DNA of 64,000 nucleotides. Source: Cellvibrio sp. PSBB006. Lineage in GTDB: Bacteria > Pseudomonadota > Gammaproteobacteria > Pseudomonadales > Cellvibrionaceae. Location: NCBI RefSeq assembly GCF_002162135.1, contig NZ_CP021382.1:3098001-3162000 (forward strand). The letters are read 5' to 3'. A program made the translations under genes and the position numbers. Below are positions 1-9,900 of this stretch, piece by piece. Below the pieces are notes generated by a model, which was given only the letters and a program-made list of their open reading frames with translations, searched no databases and had not been told where the DNA came from. Each line of letters opens with the position of its first letter. The stretch's first letter is position 1.

Positions 1-2681
1 TCAAAGCTGACGGTTCAGCAACTGCCATCAACGTAGTGATGCAGTTTCCCGGACAAAGTCTGTATGAAGTACCAACCGCCGCTGCGAAGGCCCGTGAGTA
101 TAAAGCACTGATCGAGCAAGAATTTCCTGATATCAATGTTTCACTTACTGGCTTTTCTATGTTGAACAATGCATTTGCTGAAGCAGGTTATATGGATTCC
201 ATTCAGCTAGTGCCGCTCATGTACGGCGTTCTGGTCTTGCTAACCTTGCTTGCTTTACGATCAATTGTGGGCACACTAATGACGATCGCAGTCGTGTACC
301 TGTCTATCGGTGTCGGTATGGGATTGGGCGGCTTCACGGGTGTATTACTCACGCCAATATCGAACTCGGCTCCCATTATTATTCTCACACTGGCTATTGC
401 AGACTCTATTCACATTCTGTTGTCCTTCAAGAAAGCGATTCGCAAAGGTATGTCGCGTCATGACGCCGTAATCGAATCCCTCCGCGTCAACCTAATGCCC
501 GTCACAGTAACATCCCTAACGACAATTGTTGGTTTTATGGCTTTGAATTTCTCGGATGCGCCCCCCTATTGGCATCTGGGCAATATGGCTTCTGCAGGAA
601 TTGCGGCCGGATGGCTGCTGTCTATCACCTTATTACCGGCATTAATGTCAATCATTCCGATGCGAATCAAGCAAAGCGGAAATGATACCCTCGGCGAAAA
701 ATCGATGGACAAGCTGGCCGGTTTCGTGAATGCCAATGCCAAGATGCTAGCCACATTATGCATTATCCTGAGTCTCGGCTTGGTGGCATTTGTACCCAGT
801 ATTGAATTCGATGATCAATGGAGCGATTACTTTTCCCAAAAAATAGAATTCAGAAATGATACGGACCAAGCCACAGAGAAATTTGGGATGTATCCTGTCG
901 AATACTCTGTTCCTGCCGCGGGTCCCGGCGGCATCAGCGACAACGAATACCTGACAAAACTCGAACAGTTTACAAATTTTCTGCGCCAGCAGCCGAATGT
1001 TGTTCATGTATTTTCCATTACCGATATTGTGAAACGCTTAAACAAAAACGTGCATGGTGACGATCAGTCGTTTTACACAATACCTGATGACGATTCCGAA
1101 GCTGCGCAGTACCTTTTGCTGTACGAACTGTCTTTGCCTTATGGACTGGATCTGAACGATCGCATCAACATCGACAAGTCCGCCACGCGCATCACAGTTA
1201 CGCTAGGTAAAACATCTACTACACAAACCAAGGCCTTCCTTGATAACACCCAAGCGTGGATCGAAAAAAATTTCCCGACATATATGCAGCAAACCAGGCC
1301 GACCAGCGCCCAGGTCATGTTCACTTATATAGCGGATCGTAATGTGCAGAGTATGATTTCAGGAACCATTATCGCGATTCTCGCTATTGCGTTTATCCTC
1401 ATCATCACCCTACGTAGCTTTAAGCTAGGGTTATTGAGCCTGATTCCCAATGGCTTACCGATCCTTGCAGCATTTGGTATTTGGGCTTTACTGGTCGGCA
1501 CCGTTGGCTTCTCCGTTGCTGCGGTCGCCGCCATCTCGCTAGGTATCGTGGTCGATGATACCGTTCATTTCCTCGCAAAATATGATCTTGCTCGCCGCGA
1601 AAAAATGCTAGATGCGCGAGCGGCGGTGGCATACGCATTTCACAATGTTGGTCCCGCTATCGTTATTAACACACTAATTCTAGTGATCGGTTTTATCGTT
1701 ATGGCCGGGTCCACCTTCAAAATCAATTCCGATCTTGGATTACTTACCATGATAACTATTCTGCTGGCACTATTACTCGATTTGTTGCTATTGCCAGCTT
1801 TACTTGTCCTGCTAGATGGAAGGAAAAATGTGAAAACATCAGAGGTTAATATGATAAAAAATCGTAGTATGGCAGCAGAAAGTACACTAGGCATATTGGT
1901 AATAGCAGTTAGCGCGCTATTTATAGCGACCTCGAATAATGCAAACGCTAAAACGAGTGAGAACGAAACCAAGGGCTATGAAATTTCGGCTCGCTCTGAT
2001 CGGACGGATCGCGGCTTTACCAGCAGCGAAGTTCAATTAAAGATGGTATTAACAAATGCATCAGGAGATGAAGCATCACGAAACTTACACATAAAAACGC
2101 TAGAGGTTGCCAATGAAAATCTTGGAGATAAGAGTATCGTAGTATTCAATGAACCTAATGACATATCCGGTACTGCACTGTTATCCCATGCAAAAATTTT
2201 GGATGCGGACGATCAATGGCTTTATTTGCCATCACTCAAACGTATTAAGCGCATTTCATCCAAAAACAAATCCGGACCCTTTGTAGGCTCAGAATTCGCT
2301 TTTGAGGACTTCACATCGCTCGAATTAAATAAGTATTCTCATGAGTGGGTGCGCGAAGAAGCCTGCGAAGATATGACTTGCGATGTTGTAAAACGATTAC
2401 CGCAGTATGAGTTCTCCGGCTACTCCCATTTAATGGTATGGATTGATCAAAAAGATTACCAAGTACGCAAGGTTGAGTTTTATGACCGAAAAGGCGACTT
2501 ACTTAAAACACTTACACTCAATGATTACGCAAATTCCAATGGCTACTGGAGAGCTCATACACTGGAAATGGTTAATCACCAGACCAACAAAAGCACAACG
2601 CTTTTGTACGGTGATTATGTATTCAAGACCGGCCTGACAGAGCAGGACTTTGATAAAAGTCGTTTGAAACGAATTCAATAG
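1..2681 (+). CDS. MMPL/RND-family transporter (5' partial), in frame with a LolA-like domain
   Basis: The reading frame is open from the first bases of the window, so the true start lies upstream. The visible part begins at the end of the first periplasmic loop. It then has two blocks of hydrophobic helices separated by a large soluble loop (about 230-430, counted from the ATG at 36). Family hallmarks are the repeated Asp/His helix motifs ADSIHIL near 122-128 and VDDTVHFL near 505. MMPL proteins are proton-driven inner-membrane exporters of lipids, polyketides and pigments. After the last helix the frame runs without a stop into a LolA-like secreted domain (see 1851). The position directly upstream of a polyketide cluster, with an outer-membrane barrel behind it, suggests it exports the product; that role is inference. 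Whether this is one protein or two is open. Confidence 0.85.
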   Translation, partial: KADGSATAINVVMQFPGQSLYEVPTAAAKAREYKALIEQEFPDINVSLTGFSMLNNAFAEAGYMDSIQLVPLMYGVLVLLTLLALRSIVGTLMTIAVVYLSIGVGMGLGGFTGVLLTPISNSAPIIILTLAIADSIHILLSFKKAIRKGMSRHDAVIESLRVNLMPVTVTSLTTIVGFMALNFSDAPPYWHLGNMASAGIAAGWLLSITLLPALMSIIPMRIKQSGNDTLGEKSMDKLAGFVNANAKMLATLCIILSLGLVAFVPSIEFDDQWSDYFSQKIEFRNDTDQATEKFGMYPVEYSVPAAGPGGISDNEYLTKLEQFTNFLRQQPNVVHVFSITDIVKRLNKNVHGDDQSFYTIPDDDSEAAQYLLLYELSLPYGLDLNDRINIDKSATRITVTLGKTSTTQTKAFLDNTQAWIEKNFPTYMQQTRPTSAQVMFTYIADRNVQSMISGTIIAILAIAFILIITLRSFKLGLLSLIPNGLPILAAFGIWALLVGTVGFSVAAVAAISLGIVVDDTVHFLAKYDLARREKMLDARAAVAYAFHNVGPAIVINTLILVIGFIVMAGSTFKINSDLGLLTMITILLALLLDLLLLPALLVLLDGRKNVKTSEVNMIKNRSMAAESTLGILVIAVSALFIATSNNANAKTSENETKGYEISARSDRTDRGFTSSEVQLKMVLTNASGDEASRNLHIKTLEVANENLGDKSIVVFNEPNDISGTALLSHAKILDADDQWLYLPSLKRIKRISSKNKSGPFVGSEFAFEDFTSLELNKYSHEWVREEACEDMTCDVVKRLPQYEFSGYSHLMVWIDQKDYQVRKVEFYDRKGDLLKTLTLNDYANSNGYWRAHTLEMVNHQTNKSTTLLYGDYVFKTGLTEQDFDKSRLKRIQ
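1851..2681 (+). CDS. LolA-like outer-membrane lipoprotein-sorting protein (possible separate gene inside the MMPL frame)
   Basis: The last 277 codons of the long frame look like a complete secreted protein. They begin with ATG at 1851, preceded by AGAGG at 1841-1845 with five bases of spacing, a good ribosome binding site. The first 35 residues form a typical signal peptide (basic start, hydrophobic core, ANA cleavage site). The rest resembles the outer-membrane lipoprotein-sorting (LolA-like) family that often accompanies MMPL exporters: a beta-rich fold with the segment DDQWLYLPSLKRIKRI. Known members are periplasmic carriers of lipids or lipoproteins. Either the two proteins are truly fused, with the signal peptide acting as a membrane helix, or this is an independent gene whose upstream neighbour lost its stop. 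One extra A in the A5 run at 1824-1828 would end the transporter at a TAA overlapping this site. Confidence 0.6.
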   Translation: MIKNRSMAAESTLGILVIAVSALFIATSNNANAKTSENETKGYEISARSDRTDRGFTSSEVQLKMVLTNASGDEASRNLHIKTLEVANENLGDKSIVVFNEPNDISGTALLSHAKILDADDQWLYLPSLKRIKRISSKNKSGPFVGSEFAFEDFTSLELNKYSHEWVREEACEDMTCDVVKRLPQYEFSGYSHLMVWIDQKDYQVRKVEFYDRKGDLLKTLTLNDYANSNGYWRAHTLEMVNHQTNKSTTLLYGDYVFKTGLTEQDFDKSRLKRIQ

Positions 2682-2695
2682 TAAAACCATTTCCT

Positions 2696-3862
2696 ATGAA
2701 TAAAATTACTCTGACCAGTGCACTATTGCTGTGGTCAACGCAGGGGCTAGCCGATATGCAACTCTCGGGAAGTCTTGGTTTACAACAAAATTATTTCTGG
2801 GATGAGCCGAAGTTCGTCGACCAGAAAAGCAATAACTCACCGGAGATGATAGTTGAGCCAGAAATAAGATGGCGGGGAGGTGATCACGCTTTTTCTTTTA
2901 AAGCTTTTGGCCGGGCGGGGAGCGATGATGAAGAGCGAAATCATGCTGATATCCGTGAACTCCATTGGTCATACGACAATGATTTCGCGGACATCAATGC
3001 CGGAATCAATATCGTCTACTGGGGAGTAACCGAGTCGTGGCATTTGGTTAATGTAATAAACCAGGTGGATTTGGTAGAAAACATCTACCAAGACGAAAAA
3101 CTCGGACAGCCGATGATCAATGCCTCGATTATTCGCGACTGGGGTAATGTTTCTCTTTATTGGCTCCCTCTATTTCGCGAGCGAGTTTATCCGGCAGCCG
3201 AGGGTAGAAATAGAACTTCGCCGCCGGTAGATAACGGTAGCGCCCGTTATCTACATACGGATAAAAATGGCAACCGGGACTATGCCATTAGATACAGCCA
3301 TTATATCGGCGACGTCGATATTGGCCTCCACTGGTTTGATGGAATTGGTAGAGAGCCCTTTTTACAGATCAGTGATGACAGTAGCTCTTTAATTCCGGTT
3401 TACTCTGAAATTCGTCAAGCTGGCCTTGACGTGCAGCTAACCACAGATGCCTGGCTATGGAAGCTCGAAGCCATTTCAAATAAAAATATTTATAACAACT
3501 ACGTTGCGTCGGTAGGGGGATTTGAATACACCTTTTTTCAATCTTTCGATTCGAATGCAGATGTCGGAATTTTGATTGAATACATCTATGACGATCGCGG
3601 CGAAACAAGCAGTGTGTTTAGTCGCGATATTTTTTTGGGTACACGTGTAGCTTTTAATGACCAACAAGACACCGCAATTTTACTGGGTGCAATTGTCGAT
3701 AAGGAAACGCGAGAAACCGTGGTCAAGCTGGAAGCTTCTCGACGATTAGGGAGGCAATTTACCTTGGAACTGGAAGGATCTTTATTTAGTAGAGCCAACC
3801 ATTCTTTTTTGTCTTATGAAAAAGACAGTATGGTCAGCCTAAGATTAGATTGGCATCTCTAA
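2696..3862 (+). CDS. Outer-membrane beta-barrel protein
   Basis: A 388-residue protein starting 14 bases after the previous stop, so very likely in the same operon. The first 19 residues are a signal peptide ending in GLA before DMQ. The remainder alternates short amphipathic strands with polar turns, has no cysteine-rich or enzymatic motif, and ends in an aromatic strand (RLDWHL). This is the usual look of a Gram-negative outer-membrane barrel. It resembles the barrel proteins encoded beside MMPL transporters and LolA-like proteins. I cannot name a family with certainty. Together with the two upstream proteins it could form an envelope-spanning export route for the polyketide made downstream; that is inference from gene order only. 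Confidence 0.7.
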   Translation: MNKITLTSALLLWSTQGLADMQLSGSLGLQQNYFWDEPKFVDQKSNNSPEMIVEPEIRWRGGDHAFSFKAFGRAGSDDEERNHADIRELHWSYDNDFADINAGINIVYWGVTESWHLVNVINQVDLVENIYQDEKLGQPMINASIIRDWGNVSLYWLPLFRERVYPAAEGRNRTSPPVDNGSARYLHTDKNGNRDYAIRYSHYIGDVDIGLHWFDGIGREPFLQISDDSSSLIPVYSEIRQAGLDVQLTTDAWLWKLEAISNKNIYNNYVASVGGFEYTFFQSFDSNADVGILIEYIYDDRGETSSVFSRDIFLGTRVAFNDQQDTAILLGAIVDKETRETVVKLEASRRLGRQFTLELEGSLFSRANHSFLSYEKDSMVSLRLDWHL

Positions 3863-3931
3863 ATAACCGAAACACATAGCATACTCACTAAAAGAAGCAA
3901 CTGAAATCGTTACGCAAGTCGGAATTAATGT

Positions 3932-3947
3932 CTGGATTCTAATCCAG
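3932..3947. promoter_or_regulatory. Perfect palindrome ahead of the megasynthase operon
   Basis: CTGGATTCTAATCCAG has two 7-base arms around a 2-base centre. It lies 69 bases after the barrel gene and 26 bases before the first megasynthase ATG. It could be an operator for the polyketide genes or a weak hairpin; there is no long T-run after it, so a rho-independent terminator is unlikely. This is the only clear structure in the 111-base spacer. Confidence 0.35.
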
Positions 3948-3973
3948 TAAATTTTCATACATGGAGCGACTCT

Positions 3974-6900
3974 ATGGACAAGACAAATAATATTGGTCTC
4001 GATAAGACACTTAAAGGTATTACTGATTATCTGAAAGCAAGTATTCAAAAATTTAGCGGAAATCCGATAAAACGTTCAGACGAAACACGTAATATTATGG
4101 ATTTAGGTGTAGATTCAATTAGCTTGGTATCAATTGCCGATAACATTAAGCAAGACTTTGGCATCGATCTACCTCCGACTGTTTTCTTTGAGTACCAGAG
4201 CATTGCTGATCTATCTCGCTATCTGGAAGATTGCCATAGCGATGCCATCAAACTATCAGATGAACTGCTCACAACTGGACTTAACCAGCATAGCGTGTCG
4301 ATGCGGAGCCCATCTGAGGAGCACAACAAACCCTGTGCTGACTTTACCGTAGATCAAATATTTAACCGGTTTTCGGACAAGCCGTCCGCTCATACCCAGC
4401 CGATCCATCACAATACATCACAAGAAGATATAGCCGTCATCGGCATGGCTGGAAAATTCCCTGGATCAAAAAATCTGGACGAGTTCTGGAAGAACCTCGT
4501 TGAGCAGCAGGATTTGTTCAGTGATATACCCGAAGATCACTTCGAATATAAGCGTTGGCGTGAAGAAAATCCCGACGCGCCGGATGCTATGTATTGTACG
4601 CGAGGCAGTTTTATTAAGGACGTAGATAAGTTTGATGCAGCTTTTTTTAATATTCCGCCCAAGGAAGCCGCCATCCTGGATCCCCAACTACGCCATCTTC
4701 TCGAAGTCATTTATCACACCCTCGAAGATGCCGGATATGCCAATAAAATTCGCGGAACCAATACCGGCATGTATGTCGGTGCCTGTTTTCACGATTATGA
4801 GTTGGAACTGGTACGTCATCTGGGTGAGATGAGCCCGTATTTCGGCATTGGCAATGCGTTGACCATGCTTGCAAACCGACCTTCATTTTACCTGAACCTG
4901 AAAGGCCCAAGCTTACCCTTGGACACTGCGTGCTCAGCATCGTTAGTTGCTATTAACACGGCACTAGGTGCGCTGCGTAGCGGTGAGTGCGACATGGCTT
5001 TTGTTGCTGGAACCAATCTGGTGTTAAGCCCTTTACATTTTCGTTATTTTTGTGCGATCGGTGCGCTATCGAAATCGGGTGGCAGTTATCCATTCGACAG
5101 CCGCGCCGATGGCTACCTTCCCGGTGAAGCCATAGGCGCGGTGTTATTGAAGCCGTTGTCCAAAGCAGAACGTGACGGCGACCGAATTCATGCAGTCATC
5201 AAAAGTGCGGCGGTCAATCATGGAGGATACAGCGCTTCCTTTACAGCACCCAATGTAACCCAGGAAGCTGCTGTTATCGAGAAAGCACTCAAAGCTGGCA
5301 ATATTCCCGCAGAAAGTATTTCCTACATTGAAGCTCATGGCACGGGTACGTCTTTAGGCGACCCCATTGAGGTCAACGGTTTAAAGCTTGCATTCAAAAA
5401 CGTAGACCATCATAAAAATACCTGTGCACTCACTACCGCTAAAGCTCATATTGGGCATGCGGAAGGTGCAGCTGGAATTGTCGGTTTGTTAAAAGTGATT
5501 CTTTCCATGAAGCACAAAACCATTCCTGCTATGCCTCATCTACGCGACCTGAATCCCTACGTCAGTTTGGAAGATACACCCTTTGTAATTCACCGATCCA
5601 ATCAACATTGGCAACCTAACCCTGAATTTCCACGTCGGGCAGGTATCAGTTCTTTTGGTATTGGCGGTGCTTACGCCCACGTGATCGTAGAAGAATACAC
5701 CTCGCAAGAAGCAGAGACCATGTCTGAAGACAGTCCCTCTGTATTTGTTGTATCCGCACGCACCAAGGAGCGACTAATGACTTATGCGGGCGATCTGGCG
5801 CTAAGTATAGAGGCACAAAACTCCTTGCCGAATAACGAAATTTCATTGCCAACACTGGCAACGCTGGTTGCTAACGCTACAACCGGCAAGATTCAAATCC
5901 ACAACCAAAATATGCTCATAGCCGAACTCGGATTTAACCTGGCCGATTACATCGCGGTCAGTGAGTCTATTGTTAGTACCTGGCAAATACCCGTAACGCC
6001 TCACCTGATCGCATTGCACCACTCTGTCAATGACTGGCTAGAGACATTGAAAGGCTTGCATACCAGCGTCAACAATAGTCAACGTGCTAAATTCAGTTTG
6101 CAAGATCTGGCCTATACCATGCAAACAGGTAGAGAGTCGATGGCTTACCGATTTGCCATGGTGGTGAATAACAAGCTGGAACTCATTGAAGGGCTTAAAA
6201 GCTTCTCCCAAACCGGCGAAACCAGCGAGCCTGGATATTTCAATGCTGTCGCAGAAGATCAGGACATTGAAGATTTTCTTGACTGTCCGGAAGGTGAAAG
6301 TTTTATTCAGGCACTTGCTCAAGGAGGTCGCTTAACTCAAATAGCTAAACTCTGGGTGAAAGGTGCCAATATTCCGTGGCAACATTTGCCCGCCAACAGA
6401 TATTCGAAATTAGCAAACCTCCCGCACTATCCTTTTGCACAGCAACGTTATTGGTATACGGACGATATGGACAAATTAATCGCACCGCCGTTAACAGCAC
6501 CCACAGCAAAAGCTGAGCCAGTTAACCCGCCGTCGAACATTCGTTCATTGCTTACAAATATTTGGTTGAAGTATCTGAGCGTAGAAGGGATAAACAATGA
6601 AGACAATTTTATCGCCTTAGGTGGAACCTCCATCACCACCACTCAAGTAGTTACTGAAATTAACCGAAAACTTTCGCTCGACCTGACTATTGGTACCTTC
6701 AGTCGGTGTAATAATTTTGGCGATCTTTGCGCCTTGGTTGAACAGGAAACGGGGACGAAGGTTACAGCAGGCGCAACTGAATTTGTCATTCCCGAATCGA
6801 AACGTCACGATGACATTCCGTTGAGTTCTGACCAGCTGCGCCTATGGGTTCTCTCCCAAATGTATCCGAACAACACACGCCATAACATCTCAGCGGCTTA

Positions 6901-9900
6901 CCACCTGAAGGGCAGTCTGGACCTACCACTGTTACAGAATGCGCTCGATTTACTTATTGAACGTCATGCATCCCTGAGAACTGTTTTTGATCTCAACCGG
7001 GGAGAACCCGCGCAGAAGGTCATTGATCACCAGCATGTCACGCTGGAGCTTCACCAACTTGGCCAAGACGAATCCACACACTCCGTTATTAATTTTGCTG
7101 CCGGAACAATATTTGATCTTGCCAAAGGGCCCTTGTTTAAAGTCACACTGATTGAAACCAACACCCGCGAGTACGTGCTGTCGATTGTAGTACACCATAT
7201 TATTGCCGATATCAGTTCATGCGACATTATCGCCAGGGAGCTATTGCAGATTTACAACTTGCTTGCGGAAGGAAACGAACCTGATGTCCGCTTATCATCG
7301 AGTGGTCAGTTTAATGATTATCTGGTCTGGTTAAACAGCCAGGATGAAAACATCAAGAAAAACGATATCCACTTTTGGCAGGGTTTCTTAAAGGATGCTC
7401 CCACCAGTCTGAATCTTCCTTTTGATTTTCCTCGACAGGCACAGCAAACCTTTCGGGCGGAGCAGGTATCTTTCGAGCTGGACAGTGACGTCTTCACTCA
7501 ATTGGATGCTGTCGCGAAGCAGTTCAAGGCAACCCGTTTTACCTTGCTATTTGCGATCTTTAATTTACTGATGTCTCGTATTTGTCGGCAAGAGGATATT
7601 CTTATCGGCGTGCCCAATGGGAATCGAAACTTACCTGACACACACAATATGATCGGTTTTCTTTCCAATACATTGGTATTGCGTAGCAAAGTCGATCTTC
7701 AAAACACGCTGGATTCGTTAATTGAAGATACCAAATCCAGCATCTTTCAAGCGTTTGATCATCAAAGTGTAGGCTACGGTGACGTGGTAAGTAGCCTGAA
7801 TATCCCATCACCCAAAAATCACAATCCGTTGTTCCAAATTCTTTTCAACATGATTGAGCGTGACGAGGTGATATTTTCGCAGAATGACCTTTCTCTAACG
7901 CCAATGGACCTTCCGCTAATTACTCTGGATTTCGACATTCTGTTTACCATTGATGTGAGAGGTCATAGCCTGCGCGCCTTCATGGACTTCAATCCCGATC
8001 TCTTTACCAGTCAAACTGCCAGAAATATCCTTGAATCATTTCATCTTATTTTGCGTGACATATGCAGCGCACAAACAAGTGGTAAAACCTATGATCTGAC
8101 ATCGACTTCGCTATTGCTCAATGCGCCAGCTGTTAGCACGGCGGAGAAGCCCAGATTAATCGTGGCATCCACTTTTACCGCCGAGCCACTCACGGAGTCC
8201 ATTCAGTTCTGGCTCGAAAAAACGCAATTGAATTTTACATTGGAGTTTGCTCCCTACAATCAAGTATTTCAGGAGCTACTCGACCCTGGCTCTCAGTTAA
8301 ACCAGAATCATCAAGGTATCAATCTGGTATTAGTCCGTTATGATGATTGGCTACGTTTTGATAAAGACGCGCAACCATCAGCGGAAATACGAAAACGCCG
8401 TATTTTTGTTGAATTTTTAGATGCCTTGCGTTTCAGTGCCAGCATACAGAGCAGCCCGTTAGTCCTCTCTGTGTTACCCGCGTCAGGTGAGAATTTTGCA
8501 CTCCATCAGGAATTCGACAGAGAGCTCGCTAATGTGGTTAACACATTAAACAATGTACATATACTGCCCTCAGATTCCGTTACACGGTCTTATCCGACCA
8601 CACATATTTTTGATGAAGTAGCAGATAGCGCCGGACATGTCCCCTATAAGCCCCATTACTTTACCGCGCTGGGCACATCGCTAATACGCAAAGTCAGAGC
8701 GACCGCAACCCTGCCCTATAAAGTCATTGCGCTCGATTGTGATAACACCCTATGGCAGGGTGTGGTAGGTGAAGTCGGAGCGCATGGCGTCATGGTCGAT
8801 GAAGCCCGACGCAAGTTCCATCACTTCCTGCTTGAACAGTCAAAACGTGGCGTTCTGTTATGTCTGGCCAGCAAGAACGTTGAAGAAGATGTACTCGCGG
8901 TATTCAACAGTCGCTCCGATATCCCCTTGAGCCTGAAAGACATTCTTAGCTGGAAGATTAACTGGGAGCCAAAATCCCGAAATCTGCAACAACTCAGCGA
9001 TGAACTGAAGCTGGGTCTGGACAGTTTTATCTTTATTGATGACAACCCGATTGAATGCGCGGAAGTTGAAGCCGCATTACCGCAAGTACTCACAATCCAA
9101 TTTCCACAATCTGCAGAAGATATTGAGCACCTTTGCAATAGTATCTGGGATCTCGATACCAATACGGTTACTGCTGAAGATAAAAATCGCGTGGCTATGT
9201 ACCGCCAGAATATTGAACGGAATCGTGCGGAGTCAGAATCCACATCGTTTGATGATTTCCTGGCCAAACTTGATTTGCAGATAGATATTGCCGATATGGA
9301 TGCAAGCTCGCTTGAGCGGGTTGAGCAGTTGATGCAACGTACCAATCAGTTTAATGCCACTACCCGGCGATATAGTGCAAGCGATATCAGTAACAACATC
9401 AAGCATAATAATTACGAATGCAAGACCGTGCATGTTCGTGACAGGTTTGGCGACTATGGTTTGGTAGGTGTGCTCTTCTACCAGATTAATTCCGACCATA
9501 TTCGCCTGGACAGTTTCTTGCTCAGCTGTCGGGTTCTAGGTAAGGGGGTGGAGCATCATATGCTGAGCGAGCTGGCTCGACGCGCAAAAGCAGCTGGTAT
9601 TCCGACCTTGCATTTGGAATACCTGCCCAGTGAAAAGAATGTGCCTATCCACGGCTTCTACCGATCAATTGAAGCGGCTATCTGGCAAGAAGAAAATAAT
9701 TATTTCTCGCTGAGTAGCACGCAGGGGGCTGTTTTACGCTTTACACCGGCTCCCACTGAAAGGCGATCACAAGAAACTACCGAGCGTGCCCATCAAAGCA
9801 CCAAATCACCGCGAGCTATGGCCTTTATTGCCAGAGAGCTCAACACTCTGGAAAAAATTTCAGAGGCCGTGCGTGTTTGGCACAGCAAGGACATTGCGGT

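Noticed and set aside
8821..9345. 174-residue minus-strand frame inside the FkbH domain
   Set aside because: Antisense to a highly conserved catalytic domain; Ser/Arg-rich translation without recognisable fold.
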